Position numbers and translations under genes: made by a program. From Bacteroidales bacterium (GTDB taxonomy: Bacteria > Bacteroidota > Bacteroidia > Bacteroidales > P3), in contig JAFTFL010000017.1 of NCBI GenBank assembly GCA_017449525.1, forward strand, positions 62,001-126,000: 64,000 nt of DNA, read 5' to 3'. The notes under the pieces were generated by a model. It worked only from the letters and a program-made list of their open reading frames with translations. It ran no database searches and was not told where the DNA came from. Each line of letters starts with the position of its first letter. Positions within the stretch are counted from its first letter, which is position 1. Below, piece by piece: positions 48,051 to 55,970 of the stretch.

Positions 48051-50486
48051 CTACGACTTCTTGGGCGAAGAAGCAGAGTCCTCCTCGCCGTACCCGTACC
48101 CGTACCCGTACCCGTACCCGTACCCGTACCCGTACCCGTACCCGTACCCGTACCCCCCGTAGCGCTTCTTGATGAGAGGAGTATCGGTAAGGACGATGGC
48201 CATGTTGTTGAAGCGCTTCTTATCATTCAACTCTTGAATGAAGGGGAACGAAGTCTTGCGAAGCACGCCGATACGCATGACGTAGAGCGTCAAATCTGCT
48301 GTGCGGTTGATGATAGCAGCGTCGGCCACAATCTGAGCTGGCGTACTGTCGAAGATTACGTAATCATAGTGTTCGCGCAGATAGGCTGCCAGCGCGTCAA
48401 ACTTCTCGCTCAGGAGCAACTGCGTGGCATTGGGTGGGGTCTTCTCGCACACGATGTAGTGCAGGTTCTCGCTGCTCTCACTGCGTGTGATGATACGGTC
48501 TATGTCGGTCTCACTACCCAGCAGGTAATGAATGATGCCCATGCGGTTGTGGCGGTCGATCACTTTCGAGGTGCTGCGCTTGCGCAGGTCAAGGTCCACC
48601 AAGCAGGTCTTCTTGCCAAGATAGGCCAACGAGAGAGCAAGGTTCACACTGACATACGACTTGCCTTCGCCCGGCACCGTAGAGACGGTCTGTATAACCT
48701 TCTTGTCTGATCCGTTGAGGAAGAAGGGTATGTTGCTGTGAAGTATACGGAATGCCTCGGTAACGACATCAGTGCCGGTGGCCGTAACGATGACGTCCTC
48801 ATTAGCCTTCTCTTCGGGTTTGGAGGGTATCTCGCCCAGCACCGGTATCGTGAGCGCCTGCTCTACGTCCGCTTTGCTACGGAGCTTTGTGTTGAAGAAG
48901 CTGATGCAGAACATGACGGCTGCTGGCAATGCCAGTCCGAGCACCAGGCCCACCAGCCCATACATCGTGATGTTGGGGGCCACTCTCATAAGGTCGGCAC
49001 GCTCCACCACTTTGGCATTGGCCACTGTGACGGCCTGCGCCAGGGCGTTTTCTTCACGCTTGCTGAGCAAATACAGATAGAGTTCCTCCTTGATTTTCTG
49101 CTGACGAGACACCTCTGCCACTGCCTTGGCCTGCGTAGGCATATCGGTAATTTGGCGCTTGGCGCGCGATTCCTGGTCGCGCGACGACTGCAGTTTGATG
49201 TTAAGCGAGTTGAGGTAGTTGTCTATAGATGCAACGATGGCCACTCGCGTGGCTTCGAGTTCGCGTTCGGTGGTGCGCAGGTTGGGGTTGTTGGCTCCTG
49301 CGGTGTTGAGCAGTTTCTGATAGTGCAGCAGCTGCTTGTTGTAGTCCGAAATCATGCTTTGCACACCGCCGTCGTTGACACCCACATTGGAAGGAAGCAG
49401 GTCATTCTTGTGGTTGGGGTCAACCACATAAGCGCGTACCTGCTGCGCCAGGTCGAGCTCGGTCTCAATAGAGAGCGTCGCCTCGGAGTATTGTGTACCC
49501 TTGGTGAGGAGCATGCTGCGGGCATTCTCGAGGTCGGTTACTCCAGCACTTTTGTAAAGGTTGGCCACCTGATTATCCACATCACTTAGTTCCCCACTGA
49601 TGAGGGCGATGCGCTCGGCAATGAAATCCTCAGTCTTCTGAGCCACACGGTTCTTATCATTCACTACGTCTTCGTTGTACACCACGATGAGGGTATCTAC
49701 GATCTCGCGTGCCCTGAGGCTGTTCGGGTCGTCGAACGTAATAGAGATGATGTCTGCGTTCTTCTCCACCCTTGATACGGTGAGCCTACGGAGCATGGTC
49801 TTAGCCACTTTGGCCGGAGTGTGCGAGGCGAAGTGGAAAGACACGCCGCAGTCGTTGTCGCGGTAGTAGGCCGTGCGCTCCACGCTGAACGATACCCCTG
49901 TGTTGATGTTGACCACCTGGTTGTACATGGCTTCCTGCCAATCAGATTTGACCGACTGACCGTTGAGCGAAGTGATGCGGTACTTATAGTGCTGGTCGTC
50001 GACTGGTTCGACGGTGATGTTGACGGCGAAGTTCTCGTTGTCGAAATCGCGGTTGTACACGGTGAGATCCAGTGGGCAATCTTTGTAGTAGGTGATCTTG
50101 CGGAACAGACCGTTACGGGTGCACACGGTGGCCAAGCCCAGGCGTTCCACCACGCTGGCCATGAGCGGCGAGGACTTTAGTATATGGATTTCATTCTCCA
50201 AGCTCAGAGAAGAAGTGTTGAAGCCCATGTTGGCAAATATGGCATCCATTTGTTGTCCACCCTTTGAGCTGCCCTTGTCATCGCGCAGCAGAATAGTGGC
50301 TGCCTGGGTGTAGGTCTTGGGCTTCGACTTGTATACAAAAGCGGCTATCAACAGGCACACGGCAGCCGAGATGGCAAACCAGTACCAGTTGTTGATGACG
50401 ATGAATACGAGTTCGCGTATGGAGATGTTGCTTTCGCCTTCCTGCGCGTCAGTGTTGAACTGGTTGGATGTTTGGATGTGCTCCAT
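48051..50486 (-). CDS. Wzc-like bacterial tyrosine kinase with a (Tyr-Gly)11 tail
   Basis: An 811-residue polysaccharide co-polymerase and BY-kinase. It regulates chain length and export at the inner membrane through cycles of tyrosine autophosphorylation. Residues about 20-110 are the Wzz domain with the first membrane helix, 270-480 a long coiled coil, and 505-530 the second helix. The kinase domain has Walker A ([14 protein letters not shown], near 602) and Walker A' ([13 protein letters not shown], near 626). The C-terminal tyrosine cluster, normally four to seven irregular tyrosines, is here a perfect (YG)11 run encoded by eleven hexanucleotide repeats, followed by [11 protein letters not shown]. 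It follows the Wza-like gene by 58 bases. Confidence 0.93.
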   Translation of the reverse strand: MEHIQTSNQFNTDAQEGESNISIRELVFIVINNWYWFAISAAVCLLIAAFVYKSKPKTYTQAATILLRDDKGSSKGGQQMDAIFANMGFNTSSLSLENEIHILKSSPLMASVVERLGLATVCTRNGLFRKITYYKDCPLDLTVYNRDFDNENFAVNITVEPVDDQHYKYRITSLNGQSVKSDWQEAMYNQVVNINTGVSFSVERTAYYRDNDCGVSFHFASHTPAKVAKTMLRRLTVSRVEKNADIISITFDDPNSLRAREIVDTLIVVYNEDVVNDKNRVAQKTEDFIAERIALISGELSDVDNQVANLYKSAGVTDLENARSMLLTKGTQYSEATLSIETELDLAQQVRAYVVDPNHKNDLLPSNVGVNDGGVQSMISDYNKQLLHYQKLLNTAGANNPNLRTTERELEATRVAIVASIDNYLNSLNIKLQSSRDQESRAKRQITDMPTQAKAVAEVSRQQKIKEELYLYLLSKREENALAQAVTVANAKVVERADLMRVAPNITMYGLVGLVLGLALPAAVMFCISFFNTKLRSKADVEQALTIPVLGEIPSKPEEKANEDVIVTATGTDVVTEAFRILHSNIPFFLNGSDKKVIQTVSTVPGEGKSYVSVNLALSLAYLGKKTCLVDLDLRKRSTSKVIDRHNRMGIIHYLLGSETDIDRIITRSESSENLHYIVCEKTPPNATQLLLSEKFDALAAYLREHYDYVIFDSTPAQIVADAAIINRTADLTLYVMRIGVLRKTSFPFIQELNDKKRFNNMAIVLTDTPLIKKRYGGYGYGYGYGYGYGYGYGYGYGYGEEDSASSPKKS
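48088..48153 (-). repeat. (GTACGG)11 hexanucleotide tandem repeat inside the kinase gene
   Basis: Eleven uninterrupted copies of CCGTAC on the plus strand (GTACGG on the minus strand), 66 bases. Read in frame on the minus strand they give Tyr-Gly eleven times. Loss or gain of units keeps the frame and changes only the number of tyrosines. Confidence 0.97.
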
Positions 50487-50544
50487 TGGATTGTTGTTGT
50501 TTCTACGGTGGTGTCTTCTGCGGTTACGTTACTGCGGCTCGCCT

Positions 50545-51411
50545 CTACTGCCGATACCTGTTGGTCAAGGTGGCGTAGTATATCATCATGACCACGGTAC
50601 TCACCGAGGTGATGGCCATCGAGACGTAGGACATCCAGGTGTTGTCGCGGTCGCCGCTGCGCTTGCGCTTCTCGTTGGGTTCGACTATGATGACATCGTT
50701 CTGATGCAGGTAGTAGTAGGGCGAATTGGTCAGTTCCCTTGAGGTAAGGTCCACATTCCCAAGGACGCGCTGCCCATTCTCCTCGCGTAGTACGGTTACG
50801 TTGTTGCGCATGCCGTAGATGGTCAAGTCGCCCACCATGCTGAGTGCTTCGAGTATGGTGAGTCGCTCGCCCTGCACCATGAGTTGTCCCGGCTTGGCCA
50901 CCTCGCCAAGCACACTGACTTTGAAGTTCATGAGCTTCACCGTAACCACCGGATCCTTAATGTGTCCCTCCTCCACCAGTCGTCTCTGCAGCATGTGTGC
51001 CAACGAGTCGTGGGTCAAGCCCAGCACGCGTATCTTGCCCAACACGGGGAAGATGATGTCGCCGTCGGCGCTAACCAAATAGCCAGGCACCTCGCGAGAG
51101 GCGGCACTGTTGTTGAGCACCGTGCCGTCCGACACGGCTATTTTGTTCGTCTCCTGGTTGAAGCGAATGGTGGCTTCTGGGGTCTCGCTCTCCACGTAGA
51201 TGTTGAGCAAGTCGTTGGCTTGTATACCCTTTGAGAACTGCGCCTCAAAGGCCACCGCACTGTCGCGTGGGGCGTCCTTCATGTAGGCCAGTTCCTGCAT
51301 GCGGCAAGATGCGAACAGCACCACCGTCAACATGGCCACTACGCCAGGGGCTACGGCCGTGCGCATTCCCCCAATTCGGCGCATTTTACTATAGCTTTCG
51401 TTATTCTTCAT
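50545..51411 (-). CDS. Wza-like polysaccharide export lipoprotein
   Basis: A 288-residue outer-membrane export protein of the Wza/BexD family. The start at 51411 gives a basic N-terminus, a hydrophobic segment and the lipobox VVLFASC. The polysaccharide export domain (IQANDLLNIYVESETPEATIRF) and an SLBB domain (VSVLGEVAKPGQLMVQGERLT, near residue 180) are visible. A C-terminal hydrophobic segment (MSYVSMAITSVSTVVMMIYY) could be the membrane-spanning helix as in Wza. It is shorter than E. coli Wza (about 380), as is usual in Bacteroidota. It is the first gene of the 15-kb operon and has a strong promoter. Confidence 0.92.
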   Translation of the reverse strand: MKNNESYSKMRRIGGMRTAVAPGVVAMLTVVLFASCRMQELAYMKDAPRDSAVAFEAQFSKGIQANDLLNIYVESETPEATIRFNQETNKIAVSDGTVLNNSAASREVPGYLVSADGDIIFPVLGKIRVLGLTHDSLAHMLQRRLVEEGHIKDPVVTVKLMNFKVSVLGEVAKPGQLMVQGERLTILEALSMVGDLTIYGMRNNVTVLREENGQRVLGNVDLTSRELTNSPYYYLHQNDVIIVEPNEKRKRSGDRDNTWMSYVSMAITSVSTVVMMIYYATLTNRYRQ

Positions 51412-51484
51412 CGCACTATAACTTCTTATGCTACTGTCCACCTCGCAGCACGACACCATGCCGTGGCCACGTAGGGGAAACGTG

Positions 51485-51516
51485 CAAAGGTACTAATAAA
51501 AAACGAACCCACCAAA
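51485..51516 (-). promoter_or_regulatory. Promoter of the polysaccharide operon
   Basis: TTTG (51516-51513) and TACCTTTG (51492-51485) on the minus strand are 20 bases apart, the full Bacteroidetes arrangement. Transcription should begin near 51478, about 67 bases before the Wza-like start. Confidence 0.75.
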
Positions 51517-51603
51517 TGGGCTGCCAAACGCCCACCGCAGGAGTGCATTGCAACGACTGCCACGAGCTCACACGGAGGGCTCTGCCACGCACCGCCCAAT
51601 GCC

Positions 51604-51806
51604 GCACGACCTATGCCCTTTTGCCGTACAGCAGCGTGGGCTGCACCGTACGGATTTAAGTTCTATGCCGTACAGCAACCACCCCACGCAGTGCAGTGAA
51701 CAGCAACGCCATAACAGCAACCACGGCAATATGCCGTACGGCGTGACACCCCACGCCGTACGACACACCCCCTCACGCCCTGTGCGGCAGCACCCTTGTG
51801 GTGCAC
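51604..51806. repeat. Periodic palindrome array D (CGTACG type, 22 bp)
   Basis: Cores start at 51604 (GCAC), 51626, 51648 and 51670 (GTAC), 51691 (GTGC), 51736 and 51758 (GTAC), 51782 (GTGC) and 51803 (GCAC). Steps are 22, 22, 22, 21, 45 (one eroded site near 51714), 22, 24 and 21. The GTAC copies mostly read CCGTACRGC. The intervening 12-13 bases differ in every unit, so this is not a simple tandem duplication. It fills the gap between two minus-strand promoters of the polysaccharide operon. Confidence 0.75.
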
Positions 51807-51888
51807 CAAAAACCATGTTTATTGTTGGAGAAGCGACCTCCCGTCCACAACTGCAGCCAGTCGTCCGTCGCCTCGTCGAATACGACTG

Positions 51889-51896
51889 CAAAGGTA
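51889..51896 (-). promoter_or_regulatory. Candidate distal promoter upstream of array D
   Basis: TACCTTTG on the minus strand, with the flanks TTCGTACCTTTGCA identical to the element at 30225-30232. A transcript from here would cross array D and run into the polysaccharide operon with a leader of about 470 bases. Confidence 0.5.
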
Positions 51897-51983
51897 CGAA
51901 AAATATTCCAGTTGCCCCTCAATTTTCCTCCCTTTCCCTGCGCGGCAGAAACCAACACGGCGCACGCTTTCGTCGTTTTTGCG

Positions 51984-51991
51984 TAACTTTG
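51984..51991 (+). promoter_or_regulatory. Candidate promoter -7 element of the nucleotidyltransferase gene
   Basis: TAACTTTG matches TAnnTTTG; a start near 51998 gives a leader of about 40 bases before the ATG at 52038. Confidence 0.6.
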
Positions 51992-52037
51992 CAGGGCGCA
52001 AGGCCACAACAACCTGCGCCCATCAACAGCCAACTAC

Positions 52038-52787
52038 ATGGAAGCCATACTCCTCGCTGCCGGACTCGGCACACGACTGCGTCCCCTTACCGACAGCCGC
52101 CCCAAGGCGCTCGTCGAGCTCGGGGGCACCACCCTGCTCGAACTAAACCTCCGCAACCTCGCCGCGCAAGGCATCCGCCACGTGGTGGTCAACGTGCACC
52201 ATTTCGCAGACCAGATAGTCGATTTCATTGGGACGCACCACTGGGGGTTGCCCGTCAGCATCAGCGACGAACGGGAACTACTGCTCGACACTGGAGGAGC
52301 TTTGAAACGCGCTTCGCGCCTGCTGCGTGGCGACGGCCCAGTGTTGGTACACAATGTGGACATCTTGTCGGACATCGACTTTGCCGAGATGGGGCACCTC
52401 CACTCACGGCATGCCAACCTGGTTACGCTGGCCGTGAGCGCGCGCACCACACGCCGCCAACTGCTCTTCGCGCCCAACCTGCAACTGGTGGGACGGCAGA
52501 CGGGCGATGCCTCTACTCGCGAATGGTGCACACAGCCGTACGACGACGTAACACCTCTTGCTTTCAGTGGCATAAGCATCCTTTCGCCCCAACTGTTCCC
52601 CCTGTTGCCTGCCGACGACCATCCCTTTGCGATAATACCTGAATACATGAGACTTGCGCTCCACCATCGCATCGAAGCCTATCCCCACTCGGCCACGAGC
52701 TGGATGGACGTGGGCAAACTCGATGCCCTGCCCCAGGCCGCAGCACTCGTTGCCACACTGCCCAACTACCAACCCACAAGGCCATGA
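52038..52787 (+). CDS. Sugar-phosphate nucleotidyltransferase (MurU-like)
   Basis: A 249-residue nucleotidyltransferase. The pyrophosphorylase signature AILLAAGLGTRLRPLTDSRPKALVEL is at the N-terminus, LLLDTGGALKRA near residue 75 is the sugar-contact loop, and VHNVDILSDIDFAEM near residue 103 carries the metal aspartate. Short enzymes of this kind include MurU, which makes UDP-MurNAc in cell-wall recycling, and HddC-like heptose enzymes. The usual MurU partner kinase AmgK is not adjacent here, so the substrate is open. The stop overlaps the start of the downstream nuclease gene by four bases. Confidence 0.85.
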   Translation: MEAILLAAGLGTRLRPLTDSRPKALVELGGTTLLELNLRNLAAQGIRHVVVNVHHFADQIVDFIGTHHWGLPVSISDERELLLDTGGALKRASRLLRGDGPVLVHNVDILSDIDFAEMGHLHSRHANLVTLAVSARTTRRQLLFAPNLQLVGRQTGDASTREWCTQPYDDVTPLAFSGISILSPQLFPLLPADDHPFAIIPEYMRLALHHRIEAYPHSATSWMDVGKLDALPQAAALVATLPNYQPTRP

Positions 52788-55627
52788 GAAGTTTCCTCAA
52801 CGAAGTAGCACACACCATCATGGATGCCCATCCCGAGGGAATGGAGCAGGTGTGCGTGGTGTTCAACAACCGACGCCCCTCGCTCTTTCTGCGTCGCGAA
52901 ATGAGCCTGCTGCGCAACAAGCCGTTCTTGCTTCCCCAAATGCTGGGCATGGACGACCTCGTGGCTCGCCTGTCGGGGCTCCACATCCAACCACCCGAGT
53001 TCCTGTTGTTTGAGCTCTACGACATCCATCGCTCCCTGTCCACAAACAGTGAGGCTGAGCGCTTCGAGGACTTTATCTCGCTGGGTGAGATGATGCTGGC
53101 CGACTTCTCCGAGGTCGACCTGTACGGAGTGGATGCGCGCAGTCTGTTCGACAACCTGCACGACTTGAAGAGGCTGGGAGAATGGGACATTGAAGGGTCG
53201 CCCCTCACACCGTTTCAGCTGAACTACTTGACCTTCTACCGCTCGCTCTATGGCTATTACGAGCAGCTGCGCACGCGCCTTCTTGCCCGACAGCAGGCCT
53301 ACAGCGGTATGGCCTATCGGCATGTGGCCGACCAGATAGAGAGCTTGGCCGACCAACTGCCCTACACCCACATCTACTTTGTAGGCTTCAACGTGCTTCC
53401 CAAAAGCGAGCAGGCCTCTGAGAACAAGATTATTCACACCCTCGTTCGACAAGGAAAGGCCACCCTCCTTGTCGACGGCGACACTTACTACTGCGACAAC
53501 GAGCAACAGGAAGCGGGACTCTTCCTGCGACGCATCAGCGAACAGAGCCGCACCCCCATCGAATGGCCCAACCTGTTCGCACAGGAGTCGCGCCAATTCA
53601 CCGCCGTGAGCTGCGCAGAAGACTTGCTTCAAGCCAAATACGCCGGCAGCCGCCTACGCCAATTGCTGCACGACCACCCCGACGAGGCCGAACGCACCGC
53701 CCTCGTGCTGGCCGACGAAAGTCTGCTGCTACAGGTGCTCAACTCGCTCCCTGCCGAAGTGCATCAGGCCAACGTCAGTATGGGATTTCCATTCACCCTC
53801 TCGGCTGGCCACGCCTTAGCCTCGCGCCTCCTCAACCTCTACACCCACATGCGCGGCGAGATGTTCTACCACAAGGACCTGCTCAGCCTGTATGCCGACC
53901 CCATCATCTGCAAACTACATGGAGTCAACAACATCTACTCGCACCTTCAGCCCCTGATGGTGAAAGACAAGATAGTCTTCGCCAACGGCAGCCAGGTGGC
54001 CGACCTGCTGGCCAAAGGCAGTATTGATGCCGATGCCACGCGCTTCCTCTTCGACCTGCCGAGCGAGGGGGCAACGACGCTTCCCGCCACTCCAGACCAC
54101 GTGCTGAGCCAACTGCGCCAGCTGATTGATGCCGTTGACGCGCGGTGCGCCGACCAACTGAACGCCATGGAAGACGCCTCGCTCACCTGCCTCAGCGAGA
54201 TGGTGGACTACCTGCTTTCCCTACAGACACGCTACCGCCACATAGGCAACCTCACCACCCTCCTCAAACTCTACAACCGCCTGGCCCGTAGGCGCAACCT
54301 GTCGCTCTACGGCGAACCCTTGAAGGGACTACAAGTACTGGGCATGCTGGAGACTCGCAACCTGGACTTTGACAACGTGGTGTTGCTCTCCACCAACGAA
54401 GGAGTATTGCCCTCAGGGCGAACGGCCAACACGCTCATTCCCCACAACCTGAAGGTGCATTTCCACATGCCCACCTATCAAGAGAAAGACGCCATATACG
54501 CTTACCACTTCTACAGCCTGCTGCAACGCGCACGTAACGTTACCCTCATCTACCACACCGAACAGGCTGGGACTGGTAAGGGGGAGGCCAGCCGATTCCT
54601 CGCCCAACTGCGCACCGAACTACTGCCCGTGCGCCCCAACATCAGTTGGTCGGAAGCCACAGTGAAGGCCACCAACGAGCGTCCCGAGCCGCTGCCAGCC
54701 CATACGGCCTTCAAAGACGAGGCCGTCCGCAGGCGACTCGGCGAACTGGCCGAGTACGGCTTCTCACCCTCGGCACTGAACACCTACCGCAACTGCCCCT
54801 TGCAGTTCTACTACAGCAAAGTTCTGAACCTGCATGAAGTGGACGAGATAGACGAGGACATGGACTACGCCCAACTGGGCAATTGCATACACGCCACCCT
54901 GCAGCACATCTACTCCCTCGACACGGACGGCCATGTGCGGATTGCCACCCTGCAGACAGCCTTGACACAGGTAGACAACCTGGTGGAGCAATACCTGGCG
55001 GAGGATAACTTCGGCGACCGCAGCCAGCAAGGCCACAACTACCTCTACAAATCGGTGGCCGTCATGCAGATTAAAGCCCTGCTTCGCAAGGAAATTGACC
55101 TGCTTCGCAACGGGCACACACTGGTCATGCTGGCAGCCGAGCAGACCTACCGGCAGCCCATCAGCATCGGAGCCGAGCACCCCACCGCGTACATCCGTGG
55201 GACGGCCGACCGCATTGACCAGATGGACGGTCGGGTGCGCGTGGTGGACTACAAGTCGGGCAGTGTGAAGAAAGAAGACCTGAACCTCAGCCGAGCCAAG
55301 CTGGAACAAGGGAATGTGCCCGACAAGTGGTTTCAAGTGGCCACTTACGCGTGGCTCTACGCACGCACCGAACAACTGCCGCACCCCATCACCTCAGGCA
55401 TCTATCCCCTGCGAACCCTACATGCCGACTTCATGGAGGCCAGTCTCGACGGCCAGACCGACTTCGACACCAACCTCATAGACCAAGTAGAAGAACTCTT
55501 GGAAAGCGTTGTAGGAGAGATTATGAGCGACGCCCCCTTCGTTCCCAAACCAGACTACAACCGCTGCCAGTATTGTCCATTCGACAACATTTGCCGCATC
55601 TGCGAGAACGAGCCCTCTACAACCTAA
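52784..55627 (+). CDS. AddB-like PD-(D/E)XK nuclease with iron-sulphur cysteines
   Basis: A 947-residue protein of the AddB/RecB-nuclease family. The first 650 residues resemble the degenerate helicase domains of AddB, with LGMLETRNLDFDNVVLLSTNEGVLP near residue 520 corresponding to a helicase motif region. The nuclease begins at FSPSALNTYRNCPLQFYYS near residue 661 and shows VRVVDYKSGSV near residue 818 with the catalytic Asp and Lys. The cysteine at residue about 674 plus the final CQYCPFDNICRIC fit the four-cysteine Fe-S clasp of AddB. It probably works in double-strand break end processing. The usual partner, an AddA-like helicase, is not in the window. Confidence 0.85.
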   Translation: MRSFLNEVAHTIMDAHPEGMEQVCVVFNNRRPSLFLRREMSLLRNKPFLLPQMLGMDDLVARLSGLHIQPPEFLLFELYDIHRSLSTNSEAERFEDFISLGEMMLADFSEVDLYGVDARSLFDNLHDLKRLGEWDIEGSPLTPFQLNYLTFYRSLYGYYEQLRTRLLARQQAYSGMAYRHVADQIESLADQLPYTHIYFVGFNVLPKSEQASENKIIHTLVRQGKATLLVDGDTYYCDNEQQEAGLFLRRISEQSRTPIEWPNLFAQESRQFTAVSCAEDLLQAKYAGSRLRQLLHDHPDEAERTALVLADESLLLQVLNSLPAEVHQANVSMGFPFTLSAGHALASRLLNLYTHMRGEMFYHKDLLSLYADPIICKLHGVNNIYSHLQPLMVKDKIVFANGSQVADLLAKGSIDADATRFLFDLPSEGATTLPATPDHVLSQLRQLIDAVDARCADQLNAMEDASLTCLSEMVDYLLSLQTRYRHIGNLTTLLKLYNRLARRRNLSLYGEPLKGLQVLGMLETRNLDFDNVVLLSTNEGVLPSGRTANTLIPHNLKVHFHMPTYQEKDAIYAYHFYSLLQRARNVTLIYHTEQAGTGKGEASRFLAQLRTELLPVRPNISWSEATVKATNERPEPLPAHTAFKDEAVRRRLGELAEYGFSPSALNTYRNCPLQFYYSKVLNLHEVDEIDEDMDYAQLGNCIHATLQHIYSLDTDGHVRIATLQTALTQVDNLVEQYLAEDNFGDRSQQGHNYLYKSVAVMQIKALLRKEIDLLRNGHTLVMLAAEQTYRQPISIGAEHPTAYIRGTADRIDQMDGRVRVVDYKSGSVKKEDLNLSRAKLEQGNVPDKWFQVATYAWLYARTEQLPHPITSGIYPLRTLHADFMEASLDGQTDFDTNLIDQVEELLESVVGEIMSDAPFVPKPDYNRCQYCPFDNICRICENEPSTT

Positions 55628-55823
55628 GGCACATCAACCACACTGGTTAGCCCCGACTCCTGAGCACACCCACCGCCAGCGGCCAACATGGAGTCGCAAA
55701 GGGGTGTTCTATCGCTTTCGCGCAGACCAACGGCTCCTCGGCCGACAGCCTGCTCATGCTGAGGGAACACTCCCACTCCAATAAAAATTCAGCACAACGA
55801 CACACCACGTGAAAAAAACTGCG
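55628..55823. other. Intergenic stretch, nothing recognised
   Basis: No gene, terminator or repeat was recognised between the nuclease stop and the promoter at 55824. Confidence 0.5.
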
Positions 55824-55831
55824 TATATTTG
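55824..55831 (+). promoter_or_regulatory. Candidate promoter -7 element of the OmpA/TPR lipoprotein gene
   Basis: TATATTTG matches TAnnTTTG. The resulting leader of about 130 bases contains an inverted repeat (CCCTCG 55849-55854 with CGAGGG 55878-55883) and a 28-codon frame starting at 55841, almost at the predicted transcript start. Confidence 0.55.
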
Positions 55832-55970
55832 CATCTTGATATGCAGAACCCTCGCCCTATCGTACAGGATGAGACTACGAGGGCATATCCATTTGTTGTA
55901 GTGCAGTTAATATATAGGAATAGATAAAGAAGGGCTACCTTGAGTGCGCCCAACATAAAACCACCATTAC

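Noticed and set aside
48002-48226. N-terminal extension of RmlA with Gly-Thr repeats
   Set aside because: It is the hexanucleotide repeat of the kinase gene read in a different frame; the RmlA signature begins exactly at the ATG at 48001.
51604-51806. The periodic arrays as CRISPR arrays
   Set aside because: The conserved core is at most about 10 bases and the variable part about 12, far shorter than CRISPR repeats and spacers, and no cas gene is in the window.
51493-52037. Open frames of about 60-120 codons across array D and its flanks
   Set aside because: They are low-complexity, differ between arrays C, D and F, and share only the short Met-Pro-Tyr-Gly string produced by the palindrome itself.
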